From the NCBI GenBank assembly GCA_937926025.1, contig CALANQ010000434.1, forward strand, positions 1 through 9,364: a stretch of 9,364 nt of DNA, read 5' to 3'. Positions 1 to 4,947 of this stretch are shown piece after piece. The position numbers and the translations under genes are program-made. Origin of the DNA: an uncultured Acidimicrobiales bacterium (GTDB lineage: Bacteria > Actinomycetota > Acidimicrobiia > Acidimicrobiales > Iamiaceae). The number at the start of each line of letters is the position of its first letter. Positions within the stretch are counted from its first letter, which is position 1. A model generated the notes under the pieces. The model was not told the origin of the DNA. It worked only from the letters and a program-made list of their open reading frames with translations, and searched no databases.

Positions 1-6
1 CCCGCC

Positions 7-846
7 ATGGCCATCGCCCTCGCCCTCAGCGCCGCCCTCGCGTACGGGTCTGCCGACTTCGTCGGCGGCCTCGCCGCCCGGCGCACGTCCCCGCTCCTCA
101 CCGCCTTCGGTGCCCAGCTCTCCGGCCTGGTCGTGCTCCTCGCCGCGCTGCCCCTGCTCGGCCCCGCCGCGCCGATCGCCCGCGACCTGGCGTTCGGTGC
201 CGTCGCCGGCCTCTTCGGCGGCCTCGGGCTGGTGCTGCTCTACCGGGCCCTCGCCGCCGGTCCCATGAGCGTGGTCGCCCCCACCACGGCGCTGGCCGCC
301 TCGGTCGTCCCCATCGTCGCCGGCATCGTCCTGGGCGAGCGGCCCGGACCGCTGGCCCTCGCCGGCATCGCCGTGTCCCTCGCCGCCATCATCCTCATCA
401 CCCGGGAGCAGGCCAGCGAGCACCACGTGCCCGCCGGACGCCGGGTCATCGCCCTCGCCCTCGGCGGCGGGGCCATCTTCGGTCTGTTCTTCGTCTTCCT
501 CCACCAGACGGGGGACCAGGCCGGCCTCTGGCCGCTGCTGGCCGCCCGGGCCACGTCGGTGCCGCTCCTGGCCCTGCTGATCGCCCGCCAGGTGGGCGTC
601 CGGAACTTCGCCGTGCCCCGGCTCTCCTCCTCGATGATGGTCAGCGGCACCCTCGATATGGGGGCCAACATCTGCTACCTGCTGGCCCTCCGCCACGGGA
701 TGCTCTCCGTGGTGGCCGCCCTCACCGGGCTCTACCCGGCATCCACCATCGTCCTCGCCCAGTCGCACCTGCGGGAGCGCCTCCACGCACCGCAGGTGGT
801 CGGGCTCGGTGTGGCGGCCTGCGCGGCCGTCCTCATCGCGCTCTGA
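7..846 (+). CDS. EamA/DMT-family membrane permease
   Basis: This is a 279-residue integral membrane protein that looks like a two-repeat EamA (drug/metabolite transporter superfamily) carrier. It should sit in the cytoplasmic membrane with about ten helices. The start fits the family well: the first residues run straight into helix one with the typical AYGSADFVGGLAARR segment (about residues 12-26). The first EamA repeat spans roughly residues 3-131 and the second roughly 146-278, joined by a short polar linker (EQASEHH, about 134-140). The length is normal for the family. The substrate cannot be told from sequence; DMT proteins export amino acids, nucleosides, drugs or other metabolites. Only six bases precede the ATG, so its promoter is outside the window and a slightly earlier start cannot be excluded. 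Its 3' end overlaps the convergent SemiSWEET gene by 14 bp. Confidence 0.88.
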   Translation: MAIALALSAALAYGSADFVGGLAARRTSPLLTAFGAQLSGLVVLLAALPLLGPAAPIARDLAFGAVAGLFGGLGLVLLYRALAAGPMSVVAPTTALAASVVPIVAGIVLGERPGPLALAGIAVSLAAIILITREQASEHHVPAGRRVIALALGGGAIFGLFFVFLHQTGDQAGLWPLLAARATSVPLLALLIARQVGVRNFAVPRLSSSMMVSGTLDMGANICYLLALRHGMLSVVAALTGLYPASTIVLAQSHLRERLHAPQVVGLGVAACAAVLIAL

Positions 847-1126
847 CGTCGTCGTCCGGCAGCGCCCCGTTGCGGAACACCAGCACCGTCGCGAACGTCA
901 CGCTCGACGCGACGAGGGCCACCACGTTGGTGACGATCAGCGGGGCGTCGCCGATGGAGATCCCGTACGCCAGCCACAGCACGAAGCCGACGAGCAGCAC
1001 GCCGAGGTAGCCGAGCGACACGTCCATCGACGACCGGCGCCGGACGATGGTGCGCAGCTGCAGGAGCGGGGCCAGGCCCATGGCCACACCCCACGCGCCG
1101 GCGACGAACGCGAGCTGGCTGCTCAC
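833..1126 (-). CDS. SemiSWEET-type sugar porter (PQ-loop/MtN3 family)
   Basis: The predicted product has 97 residues and three membrane helices (about 5-28, 37-58, 61-84), the size and shape of a bacterial SemiSWEET half-transporter, which dimerises to pass sugars. The conserved DVSLG segment lies at 35-39. Trp51 and Asn67 are 16 residues apart, as are the sugar-contacting Trp48 and Asn64 of Leptospira SemiSWEET. The usual Pro-Gln pair of helix one is altered: Gln23 is kept but the residue before it is Leu, with the proline shifted to position 20. The start chosen is a GTG whose codon overlaps, as GTGA, the stop of a 21-codon leader ORF that has a good Shine-Dalgarno; no in-frame ATG or GTG with its own RBS is visible nearby. 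The gene ends inside the 3' end of the convergent EamA gene. The family call is firm; the start is moderately sure. Confidence 0.8.
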   Translation of the reverse strand: MSSQLAFVAGAWGVAMGLAPLLQLRTIVRRRSSMDVSLGYLGVLLVGFVLWLAYGISIGDAPLIVTNVVALVASSVTFATVLVFRNGALPDDDVRAR

Positions 1127-1188
1127 CGGGCGGGGGAGGGATCGGGGTGCGGTGCCGGTGGGCGAGCCGCGCGGGCGGACGGGTGCAT
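1123..1188 (-). CDS. 21-residue leader ORF coupled to SemiSWEET
   Basis: A short reading frame, ATG to TGA, encodes 21 residues rich in proline, alanine, arginine and histidine. It begins six bases after an AGGAG Shine-Dalgarno. Its TGA overlaps the GTG of the SemiSWEET gene (GTGA), the layout of translational coupling. The peptide has no recognisable domain and probably no function of its own; it may simply load ribosomes for the downstream start. Alternatives are that this is a frameshifted N-terminus of the SemiSWEET gene, or a chance ORF next to a chance RBS in GC-rich DNA. Confidence 0.4.
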   Translation of the reverse strand: MHPSARAARPPAPHPDPSPAR

Positions 1189-1194
1189 GGGGTG

Positions 1195-1199
1195 CTCCT
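1195..1199 (-). promoter_or_regulatory. Shine-Dalgarno AGGAG of the leader ORF
   Basis: AGGAG on the minus strand stands six bases before the ATG at 1188. It is the only good ribosome binding site in the SemiSWEET upstream region, and it serves the leader ORF rather than the SemiSWEET GTG directly. That is the main reason to propose coupled translation. Confidence 0.5.
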
Positions 1200-1226
1200 G
1201 GAAGGCGGGGCGGACGGATCGGTCGA

Positions 1227-1245
1227 CGGCGCGCCGGGCGCGCCG
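1227..1245. repeat. GC-only perfect inverted repeat (hairpin)
   Basis: Nine-base arms CGGCGCGCC and GGCGCGCCG are separated by a single G. As RNA this would fold to eight G-C pairs with a three-base loop. It lies between the stop of the putative microprotein (1266) and the SemiSWEET leader ORF (1188). No T-run follows on either strand, so it is only a possible terminator or processing structure. Confidence 0.5.
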
Positions 1246-1265
1246 AGGTGGGGGATCCGGCCGGG

Positions 1266-1364
1266 CTACGGCGCCAGGTCGCCGCGGGTGGCGTCCTGCC
1301 CGTACAGCTCCTGCTTGCGCGCCACGCCGACGAGGCGGGCGGTGGGAGCAGGACGGACGGGCAC
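1266..1364 (-). CDS. Putative leaderless 32-residue microprotein
   Basis: A GTG-to-TAG frame of 33 codons sits six bases after a TACCAT element, the spacing expected of a leaderless transcript. 29 of 32 sense codons end in G or C, as in the real genes around it, and the peptide has an ordinary composition, with a central RKQELYGQD stretch and no long low-complexity run. No family is recognised, and no signal peptide or membrane helix is visible. It is divergent from the leaderless gene at 1434 and upstream of the SemiSWEET gene on the same strand. In DNA this GC-rich a high GC3 arises easily by chance, so it is a candidate only. Confidence 0.35.
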   Translation of the reverse strand: MPVRPAPTARLVGVARKQELYGQDATRGDLAP

Positions 1365-1370
1365 GCCCCG

Positions 1371-1376
1371 ATGGTA
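1371..1376 (-). promoter_or_regulatory. -10 element TACCAT (leaderless)
   Basis: TACCAT on the minus strand ends six bases before the GTG at 1364. It faces away from the TAGCCT at 1421-1426, giving a divergent promoter pair about 45 bp apart. No convincing -35 is seen. Confidence 0.35.
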
Positions 1377-1420
1377 GCCATCCGCAGCGAAACCCTCCGG
1401 GGCCGCGAGGTGCTCGTCCG

Positions 1421-1426
1421 TAGCCT
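1421..1426 (+). promoter_or_regulatory. -10 element TAGCCT (leaderless)
   Basis: TAGCCT ends seven bases before the ATG at 1434, placing the transcript start at or next to the A of the ATG. No Shine-Dalgarno precedes this ATG, which supports leaderless translation. The same hexamer stands six bases before the starts at 6883 and 9265. Confidence 0.55.
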
Positions 1427-1433
1427 CGGGTCG

Positions 1434-1874
1434 ATGGAGATCACGTTCACCAAGGGCAAGGACGGTCGCACCTGCCGCTGGACCGCACTGCGCCCGCCGC
1501 GCACCCGGGTGCCCGGTCCGGCGATGGCGGCCGGCGGTGACGTGCCCCACGACCTCGCCACCTACGTGGTCGAGGCCGAGCTCGGGATGGAGCACGGGTT
1601 CTGGGGCTGCGTGGCCGACGGTGCCACCTTCAAGACGCTCGGCCGGAAGCGCACCCCGCAGGGCCGCGCCGTCATCGCCCGCCACGCCGCGGACCTCGAC
1701 GCAGCAGAGGCGCGCGTCAACGACGCCTACTTCGCCTGGCGGCGTGGCGAGCCGTCGCCGGTCGCGGGACCGCTCGACGAGATGCTCGAGCGGTGGCGCG
1801 ACCTCCCCGAAGGCGGCGAGCTGGTGGTGGTGTGGCCGGCGGGATCTGCCGGCGACCGGCGCCGGGTCAGCTGA
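1434..1874 (+). CDS. Conserved hypothetical protein
   Basis: The predicted product is a soluble protein of 146 residues. It opens with a beta-like segment (MEITFTKGKDG), followed by a variable stretch. The centre reads VPHDLATYVVEAELGMEHGFWG (about residues 36-57), a pattern I associate with a widespread uncharacterised actinobacterial family; I cannot give it a function. The second half is helical (AADLDAAEARVNDAYFAWRR, about 83-102) and the end is polar. No signal peptide, membrane helix or metal-binding motif is seen. The ATG was chosen because TAGCCT lies seven bases upstream, and the same frame further upstream has arginine-rich low-complexity sequence typical of non-coding GC-rich DNA. 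The last eight bases overlap the 3' end of the convergent crotonase gene. Confidence 0.75.
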   Translation: MEITFTKGKDGRTCRWTALRPPRTRVPGPAMAAGGDVPHDLATYVVEAELGMEHGFWGCVADGATFKTLGRKRTPQGRAVIARHAADLDAAEARVNDAYFAWRRGEPSPVAGPLDEMLERWRDLPEGGELVVVWPAGSAGDRRRVS

Positions 1875-2691
1875 AGAGGTCGCGGCGGGGCTCGTCGGTG
1901 TAGAGGGGGTCGCGGCCTTCGGCGAAGGCCCGCATGGCCTCGGGGGGGTTCGCCGTGAACCCCATCATGAGCTGGTTGCGGTCCTCCAGCTCCTGGGCCG
2001 CCGGGAGGCTGGCGATCTCGAGGTTGGCCCAGATGGTGCTCTTCGTCATGGCCAGCCCGTAGGCGCTGAACGCGGCCATGCGGCCCGCCGTCTCCAGCGC
2101 CTCGTCGAGCAGGCCATCGGCGGGCAGCACCCGCGACACCAGGCCCATGCGGAGCGCCTCGTCGGCGTCGATCACCCGTCCCGTCATCAGCAGGTCGTTG
2201 CTGTGGGCGGCGCCGACCAGCCGGGGGAGCAGCCACGACGCACCCATCTCGGTGCTGCTCAACCCGTTGACGATGCCGGTGGCGTTGAAGCGGCTGCCCG
2301 CGGCGGCGAAGCGCAGCTCGGCCGCCAGGCTGAGGCACATCCCGCCGCCGTACGCGTCGCCGTTGACGGCGGCGATGATCGGCTGGGGGAGCGAGCGCAT
2401 CAGCGGCGTCAGCCGGGAGTAGACGTGCATCGACCGCTGCGCGATCTGGCCCACCTGGAGCCCGTCGATGCCGGGCACCGCGCCGTGGTCCTTCAGGTCC
2501 AGGCCCGAGCAGAACGCCCGACCGGAGCCCGTCAGCACGATCACGCGGCACGCGTTGTCGGCCCGGAGCGCCTCGAACGCGTCGGCCAGCTCCATGACCA
2601 GCTCGATCGACATGGCGTTCAGCCGCTCGGGTCGGTTGAGGGTCACCACCGCCAGGCGGGGATCGGGCTTGTCGACCAGCACCACGGACAT
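1867..2691 (-). CDS. Crotonase-family protein (enoyl-CoA hydratase/isomerase)
   Basis: The product has 274 residues, the usual length for a crotonase, and should act on an acyl-CoA in the cytosol. The oxyanion-hole segments are clear: AFCSGLDL at 59-66 and NGDAYGGG at 110-117. The two glutamates that catalyse hydration in rat mitochondrial hydratase (E144, E164) are absent: the matching positions are Cys119 and Gly139. A glutamate, E148 in SSTEMG, lies near where dienoyl-CoA isomerase has Asp204 and chlorobenzoyl-CoA dehalogenase has Asp145. An isomerase-like or other crotonase reaction is therefore more likely than simple hydration. The ATG at 2691 is preceded by GGGAGG with nine bases between; an upstream ATG-less extension was rejected. 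A KstR-like palindrome 30-45 bp upstream suggests control by a TetR-type lipid or steroid catabolism repressor. The substrate is unknown. Confidence 0.88.
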   Translation of the reverse strand: MSVVLVDKPDPRLAVVTLNRPERLNAMSIELVMELADAFEALRADNACRVIVLTGSGRAFCSGLDLKDHGAVPGIDGLQVGQIAQRSMHVYSRLTPLMRSLPQPIIAAVNGDAYGGGMCLSLAAELRFAAAGSRFNATGIVNGLSSTEMGASWLLPRLVGAAHSNDLLMTGRVIDADEALRMGLVSRVLPADGLLDEALETAGRMAAFSAYGLAMTKSTIWANLEIASLPAAQELEDRNQLMMGFTANPPEAMRAFAEGRDPLYTDEPRRDLFS

Positions 2692-2717
2692 CGTCGGAAC
2701 CCTCCCGGGGCCGTTGC

Positions 2718-2736
2718 AGAACGAGAACACGTTCTA
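2718..2736. promoter_or_regulatory. KstR-like palindromic operator
   Basis: AGAAC-AC-GTTCT (2724-2735) is a perfect five-base-arm palindrome. Read on the minus strand the 14-mer 2736-2723 is TAGAACGTGTTCTC, matching the mycobacterial KstR consensus TNNAACNNGTTNNA at all fixed bases except the last. An extra half-site AGAAC lies at 2718-2722. It stands about 30-45 bases before the crotonase ATG, a fitting place for repression of that gene. The repressor itself is not in the window, so the name KstR is by motif only. Confidence 0.6.
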
Positions 2737-2761
2737 GTCCGGAATCTCCCCGTGAGCCGGT

Positions 2762-2822
2762 TGCGCCACTTCAGGCGCATCTCAGCCCGTTCCCTTCCCC
2801 CTCGGACCTCCGGGACTCCGAG
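2762..2822. other. Two small inverted repeats in intergenic region
   Basis: TGCGCC (2762-2767) and GGCGCA (2774-2779) form a six-base perfect stem with a six-base loop. CTCGGA (2801-2806) and TCCGAG (2817-2822) form another with a ten-base loop. They lie between the divergent crotonase and acidic-protein genes, upstream of both promoters, so terminator roles are unlikely; operator half-sites or chance are the alternatives. Confidence 0.3.
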
Positions 2823-2894
2823 CAGATCGCGGCGGCGACCGGGCAGGCGGTTCGGTGGATCGTGCCGGCGGGATCGGGGTTCGGGAGCGGCCGG

Positions 2895-2900
2895 TAGGCT
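2895..2900 (+). promoter_or_regulatory. -10 element TAGGCT (leaderless)
   Basis: TAGGCT ends eight bases before the GTG at 2909. No Shine-Dalgarno is present, and this element decides the choice of the 2909 start over the in-frame GTG at 2855. Confidence 0.5.
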
Positions 2901-2908
2901 CGCCCGCC

Positions 2909-3403
2909 GTGTCCGACCTGCCTGCTGAGCCCACCCCCGAGTCCGCTGGTCCCCTTCCCGGGGCCGAACAGGAGATCGAGGTCGATCTGGCCGCGTTCCT
3001 GCCCGAGGGCGTGGTGCTCGGCGACCCCGACGAGGCCGGCGACGTGGCCATCGAGGTGACCGAGGACGTCATCGCCACCGACGAGGGGGTGGTGGTCGTC
3101 GACGAGGCGGTCATCGCCACCGACGACGGCGTCGTGGTCATCGACGATGTCGTGGTGGCCACGCCCGACGGGGAGGTCGTCGAGGAGATCGTGGTGGAGG
3201 AGATCGGGGTGGAGGAGATCGTCGCCGCCGAACCGGAGGCGCCGGCCGTGGACCTCGAGGCGCTCAGCCAGATCGAACGGGACCTCGACGCCGTCGATGC
3301 CGCCATCGCCGCGCTCGACGCCGGCACCTACGGCATCGACCCCGCCACCGGTCAGCCCATCGACGACGCGCTGCTGGCCGAGGACCCCACCCGCCTCGCC
3401 TGA
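2909..3403 (+). CDS. Acidic repeat protein with zinc-less DksA/TraR-like C-terminus
   Basis: The predicted product has 164 residues and is strongly acidic. Residues about 1-50 are Pro/Glu-rich. Residues 54-95 hold three 14-residue units (VIATDEGVVVVDEA and relatives), followed by a Glu/Val stretch with repeated EEI. The last 45 residues resemble the end of a DksA/TraR domain: a helix (LSQIERDLDAVDAAIAAL), then AGTYGIDPATGQPI and LLAEDPTR. In true members this loop reads YGxCxxCGxxI and a second Cys pair follows; here both loop cysteines are replaced (Asp and Thr) and the protein stops where the second pair would come. DksA family proteins bind the RNA polymerase secondary channel, but this one cannot hold zinc and its role is unknown. 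The GTG start follows TAGGCT by eight bases. It ends four bases from the convergent metallopeptidase gene. Confidence 0.75.
   Translation: MSDLPAEPTPESAGPLPGAEQEIEVDLAAFLPEGVVLGDPDEAGDVAIEVTEDVIATDEGVVVVDEAVIATDDGVVVIDDVVVATPDGEVVEEIVVEEIGVEEIVAAEPEAPAVDLEALSQIERDLDAVDAAIAALDAGTYGIDPATGQPIDDALLAEDPTRLA
3068..3193 (+). repeat. Three 42-bp in-frame tandem repeats
   Basis: Units lie at 3068-3109, 3110-3151 and 3152-3193. The first two are nearly the same in protein (VIATD[ED]GVVV[VI]D[ED]) and similar in DNA; the third has drifted (VVATPDGEVVEEIV). The pattern of alternating valines and acidic turns suggests short beta strands. Confidence 0.75.
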
Positions 3404-3407
3404 TCGG

Positions 3408-3974
3408 TCAGAACAGGCGGTCGTCCGGGGCGGTCGGGGCGTCCGGAGCGGTCGGGGGGTCGGCCTCGGGCTCCTCGTCGTCGGCCAGGGCGTCGGCATC
3501 GGGGGCGTCGCCGCCGGTCTTGGCCAGCAGGTAGCCCTCGGCTCGCTCCGCCAGCGGGTAGCGGTTGGCCAGCTCGTAGAACGCGGGGCCGTGGCGCCGC
3601 TCCACCAGGTGGGCCAGCTCGTGGACGATGACGTGGTCGACGACCCAGGGCGGGAACGCCGCCATGCGATCCGAGATGCGGATGACGCCCGTGGACGGGG
3701 TGCACGAGCCCCACCGGTGGGCCTGGTTGGTGACCCAGCGGATCTCGGTGGGCACCGGCAGGTCGAACCGCTTGGCCAGCTTCTTCGCCCGGGCCGTCAG
3801 GTCCAGGGTGGCCGAGGAGCCAGCCTTCTCGTAGCGGCGGCGGAAGACCTCCACCAGGCGGGCCTCTTCGGCCTTCGACGACCGGGCCGGGATGCGCACC
3901 TCGAGCCGCCCGGCCACGATCCGGGCCTGCGCCGTCTTGCGGCGCTTGGCGCTGCGGATGACGTCGACCTCCAC
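3408..3974 (-). CDS. YgjP/WrpA-type zinc metallopeptidase-like protein (DUF45, M48-like)
   Basis: The product has 188 residues with the features of the YgjP/DUF45 family. The conserved HRWGSC block is at 86-91, and the gluzincin-like motif HELAH at 118-122 is followed by His128 in ERRHG, giving HExxH plus a third ligand. Residues 1-60 form the usual basic strand-rich N-terminus. The last 33 residues are an acidic Asp/Pro/Ala tail of low complexity, likely disordered and not part of the family fold. It is probably a cytosolic zinc-dependent hydrolase; its substrate is not known from sequence. The start is GTG, preceded by GAGGG seven bases upstream and lying ten bases after the stop of the histidine phosphatase, so the two form an operon. 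Confidence 0.87.
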   Translation of the reverse strand: MEVDVIRSAKRRKTAQARIVAGRLEVRIPARSSKAEEARLVEVFRRRYEKAGSSATLDLTARAKKLAKRFDLPVPTEIRWVTNQAHRWGSCTPSTGVIRISDRMAAFPPWVVDHVIVHELAHLVERRHGPAFYELANRYPLAERAEGYLLAKTGGDAPDADALADDEEPEADPPTAPDAPTAPDDRLF

Positions 3975-3984
3975 GCCCGGTCCC

Positions 3985-4620
3985 TCAGATGCGGTCGGCT
4001 TCGATGGCCGTGGCCGTGCTGGGGTCGATGAGGTCCAGCCGGGGGCCCACCGTCAGCTCGTCGCCCACGACCTCCAGCCAGACCGCGCCCAGGTTGCTGA
4101 GGCGGCCGCGGTCGGGCTCGCCCAGGCGCCGCTCGATGGCGTACATGACCCCGCCGTGGGTGATGGCCACGACGTCGCCGTCGGGGACCAGGCGGCCCAG
4201 CGCCAGCAGCGCCACCTCCACCCGCTCCCCCAGCGCTTCGTCGGACTCGCAGTCGTGGGGCCACGCCGGCTGGCCGTCGGTGCCGGGCACGAACCCGCCG
4301 GGGTCGTCGGGGAGCAGCCCGGGGAAGGCCTCGTGGATCTCCGGGCGGGTGAGGCCCGAGAGCGACCCGGCGTCGCGCTCGCGGAGGCGGGGCTCCACGA
4401 CGATGGGCTCGATGCCCAGGATGCGGCCGATGATGGCCCCGGTGTCGGCCGCCCGTTCCAGGTCCGAGGTGACCAGGGCGTCGACGGTGCCCAGCGCTGC
4501 TGCTGCCGCCGCCGCCTGCTCCCGGCCCCGGTCCGAGAGGGGCGGATCAGCCTGTCCCTGCCACCGGCCGTCGGCGTTCCAGATCGATTCACCGTGGCGG
4601 ACGAGGAGCAGTCGGGTCAT
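3985..4620 (-). CDS. Histidine phosphatase family protein (phosphoglycerate mutase-like)
   Basis: The product has 211 residues with all active-site marks of the superfamily: Arg8-His9-Gly10 in LLLVRHGES, Arg56 in SDLERAADT, Glu81 in LRERDAG, and the second His155 in VAITHGG. His9 should form the phosphohistidine intermediate. The length suits a small phosphatase of the CobC/PhoE/GpmB type; which phosphoester it cleaves cannot be told. It should be cytosolic. The start is the ATG directly before TRLLLVRHG; a GTG 36 bases further upstream would add 12 residues not usual in the family. It leads a two-gene operon with the metallopeptidase ten bases downstream, and is divergent from the MoaD-like gene. 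Confidence 0.9.
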   Translation of the reverse strand: MTRLLLVRHGESIWNADGRWQGQADPPLSDRGREQAAAAAAALGTVDALVTSDLERAADTGAIIGRILGIEPIVVEPRLRERDAGSLSGLTRPEIHEAFPGLLPDDPGGFVPGTDGQPAWPHDCESDEALGERVEVALLALGRLVPDGDVVAITHGGVMYAIERRLGEPDRGRLSNLGAVWLEVVGDELTVGPRLDLIDPSTATAIEADRI

Positions 4621-4629
4621 GGCCGTGCC

Positions 4630-4635
4630 ACCGTA
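4630..4635 (-). promoter_or_regulatory. Possible -10 element TACGGT
   Basis: TACGGT on the minus strand ends nine bases before the ATG at 4620. It would give a leader of zero to three bases. No -35 is obvious, and no Shine-Dalgarno is present before this ATG. Confidence 0.35.
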
Positions 4636-4687
4636 CCGGGTGGCTACCCCGGTCACGTCCGGATGGGTCGGCGCGGTGACCCACCGG

Positions 4688-4693
4688 TAGGAT
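4688..4693 (+). promoter_or_regulatory. -10 element TAGGAT
   Basis: TAGGAT lies eleven bases before the ATG at 4705, so the transcript would start about four bases upstream of it. No Shine-Dalgarno is seen. It would drive the MoaD-like gene and the overlapping CdsA-like gene. Confidence 0.45.
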
Positions 4694-4704
4694 CACCATC
4701 CGCC

Positions 4705-4947
4705 ATGGCCGTCCTCCGGCTCTTCGCAGCTGCCCGCACCGCCGCCGGCACCGCCCGGGATCTCGTGCCGGGCGCCACGGTGGCCGACATCCTCGCCTCC
4801 GCCACCGAGCGGTACGGCGACGACTTCGCCGCGGTCCTGCCCACGTGTGCGGTGTGGGTCAACGGCGACCCGGCCACGGCCACCGACCCCGTCGGTGACG
4901 AGGACGAGGTGGCGGTCCTGCCCCCGGTGTCGGGCGGCGCCTCGTGA
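4705..4947 (+). CDS. MoaD/ThiS-family sulfur carrier protein
   Basis: The product has 80 residues with the beta-grasp layout of MoaD: RLFAAARTAAG at the front (about 5-15), a central helix (VADILASATERYG), and DEDEVAVLPPVSGG at the end. In MoaD and ThiS the C-terminal Gly-Gly is adenylated and then thiocarboxylated to donate sulfur (molybdopterin, thiamine, cysteine or other pathways). Here the Gly-Gly is not terminal: Ala-Ser follows before the stop. Either the tail is removed by a peptidase, as known for the QbsE carrier, or this copy does not work in the usual way. No MoaE, MoeB/ThiF or ThiG neighbour is visible, so the pathway is open. The GTGA overlap with the next gene implies coupled translation. 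Confidence 0.82.
   Translation: MAVLRLFAAARTAAGTARDLVPGATVADILASATERYGDDFAAVLPTCAVWVNGDPATATDPVGDEDEVAVLPPVSGGAS

Noticed and set aside
2855..2908. Earlier GTG start (2855) for the acidic DksA-like gene
   Set aside because: It lies upstream of the TAGGCT -10 element, has no Shine-Dalgarno, and would add 18 residues of no family character.
1537..2928. A 463-codon plus-strand frame across the hypothetical and crotonase genes
   Set aside because: It runs antisense to a clear crotonase and out of frame with the 1434 gene; product is Arg/His/Gln-rich with no family.
4621..4656. Earlier GTG start (4656) for the histidine phosphatase
   Set aside because: It would place 12 extra residues before the core strand leading to RHG; family members usually start right at that strand.
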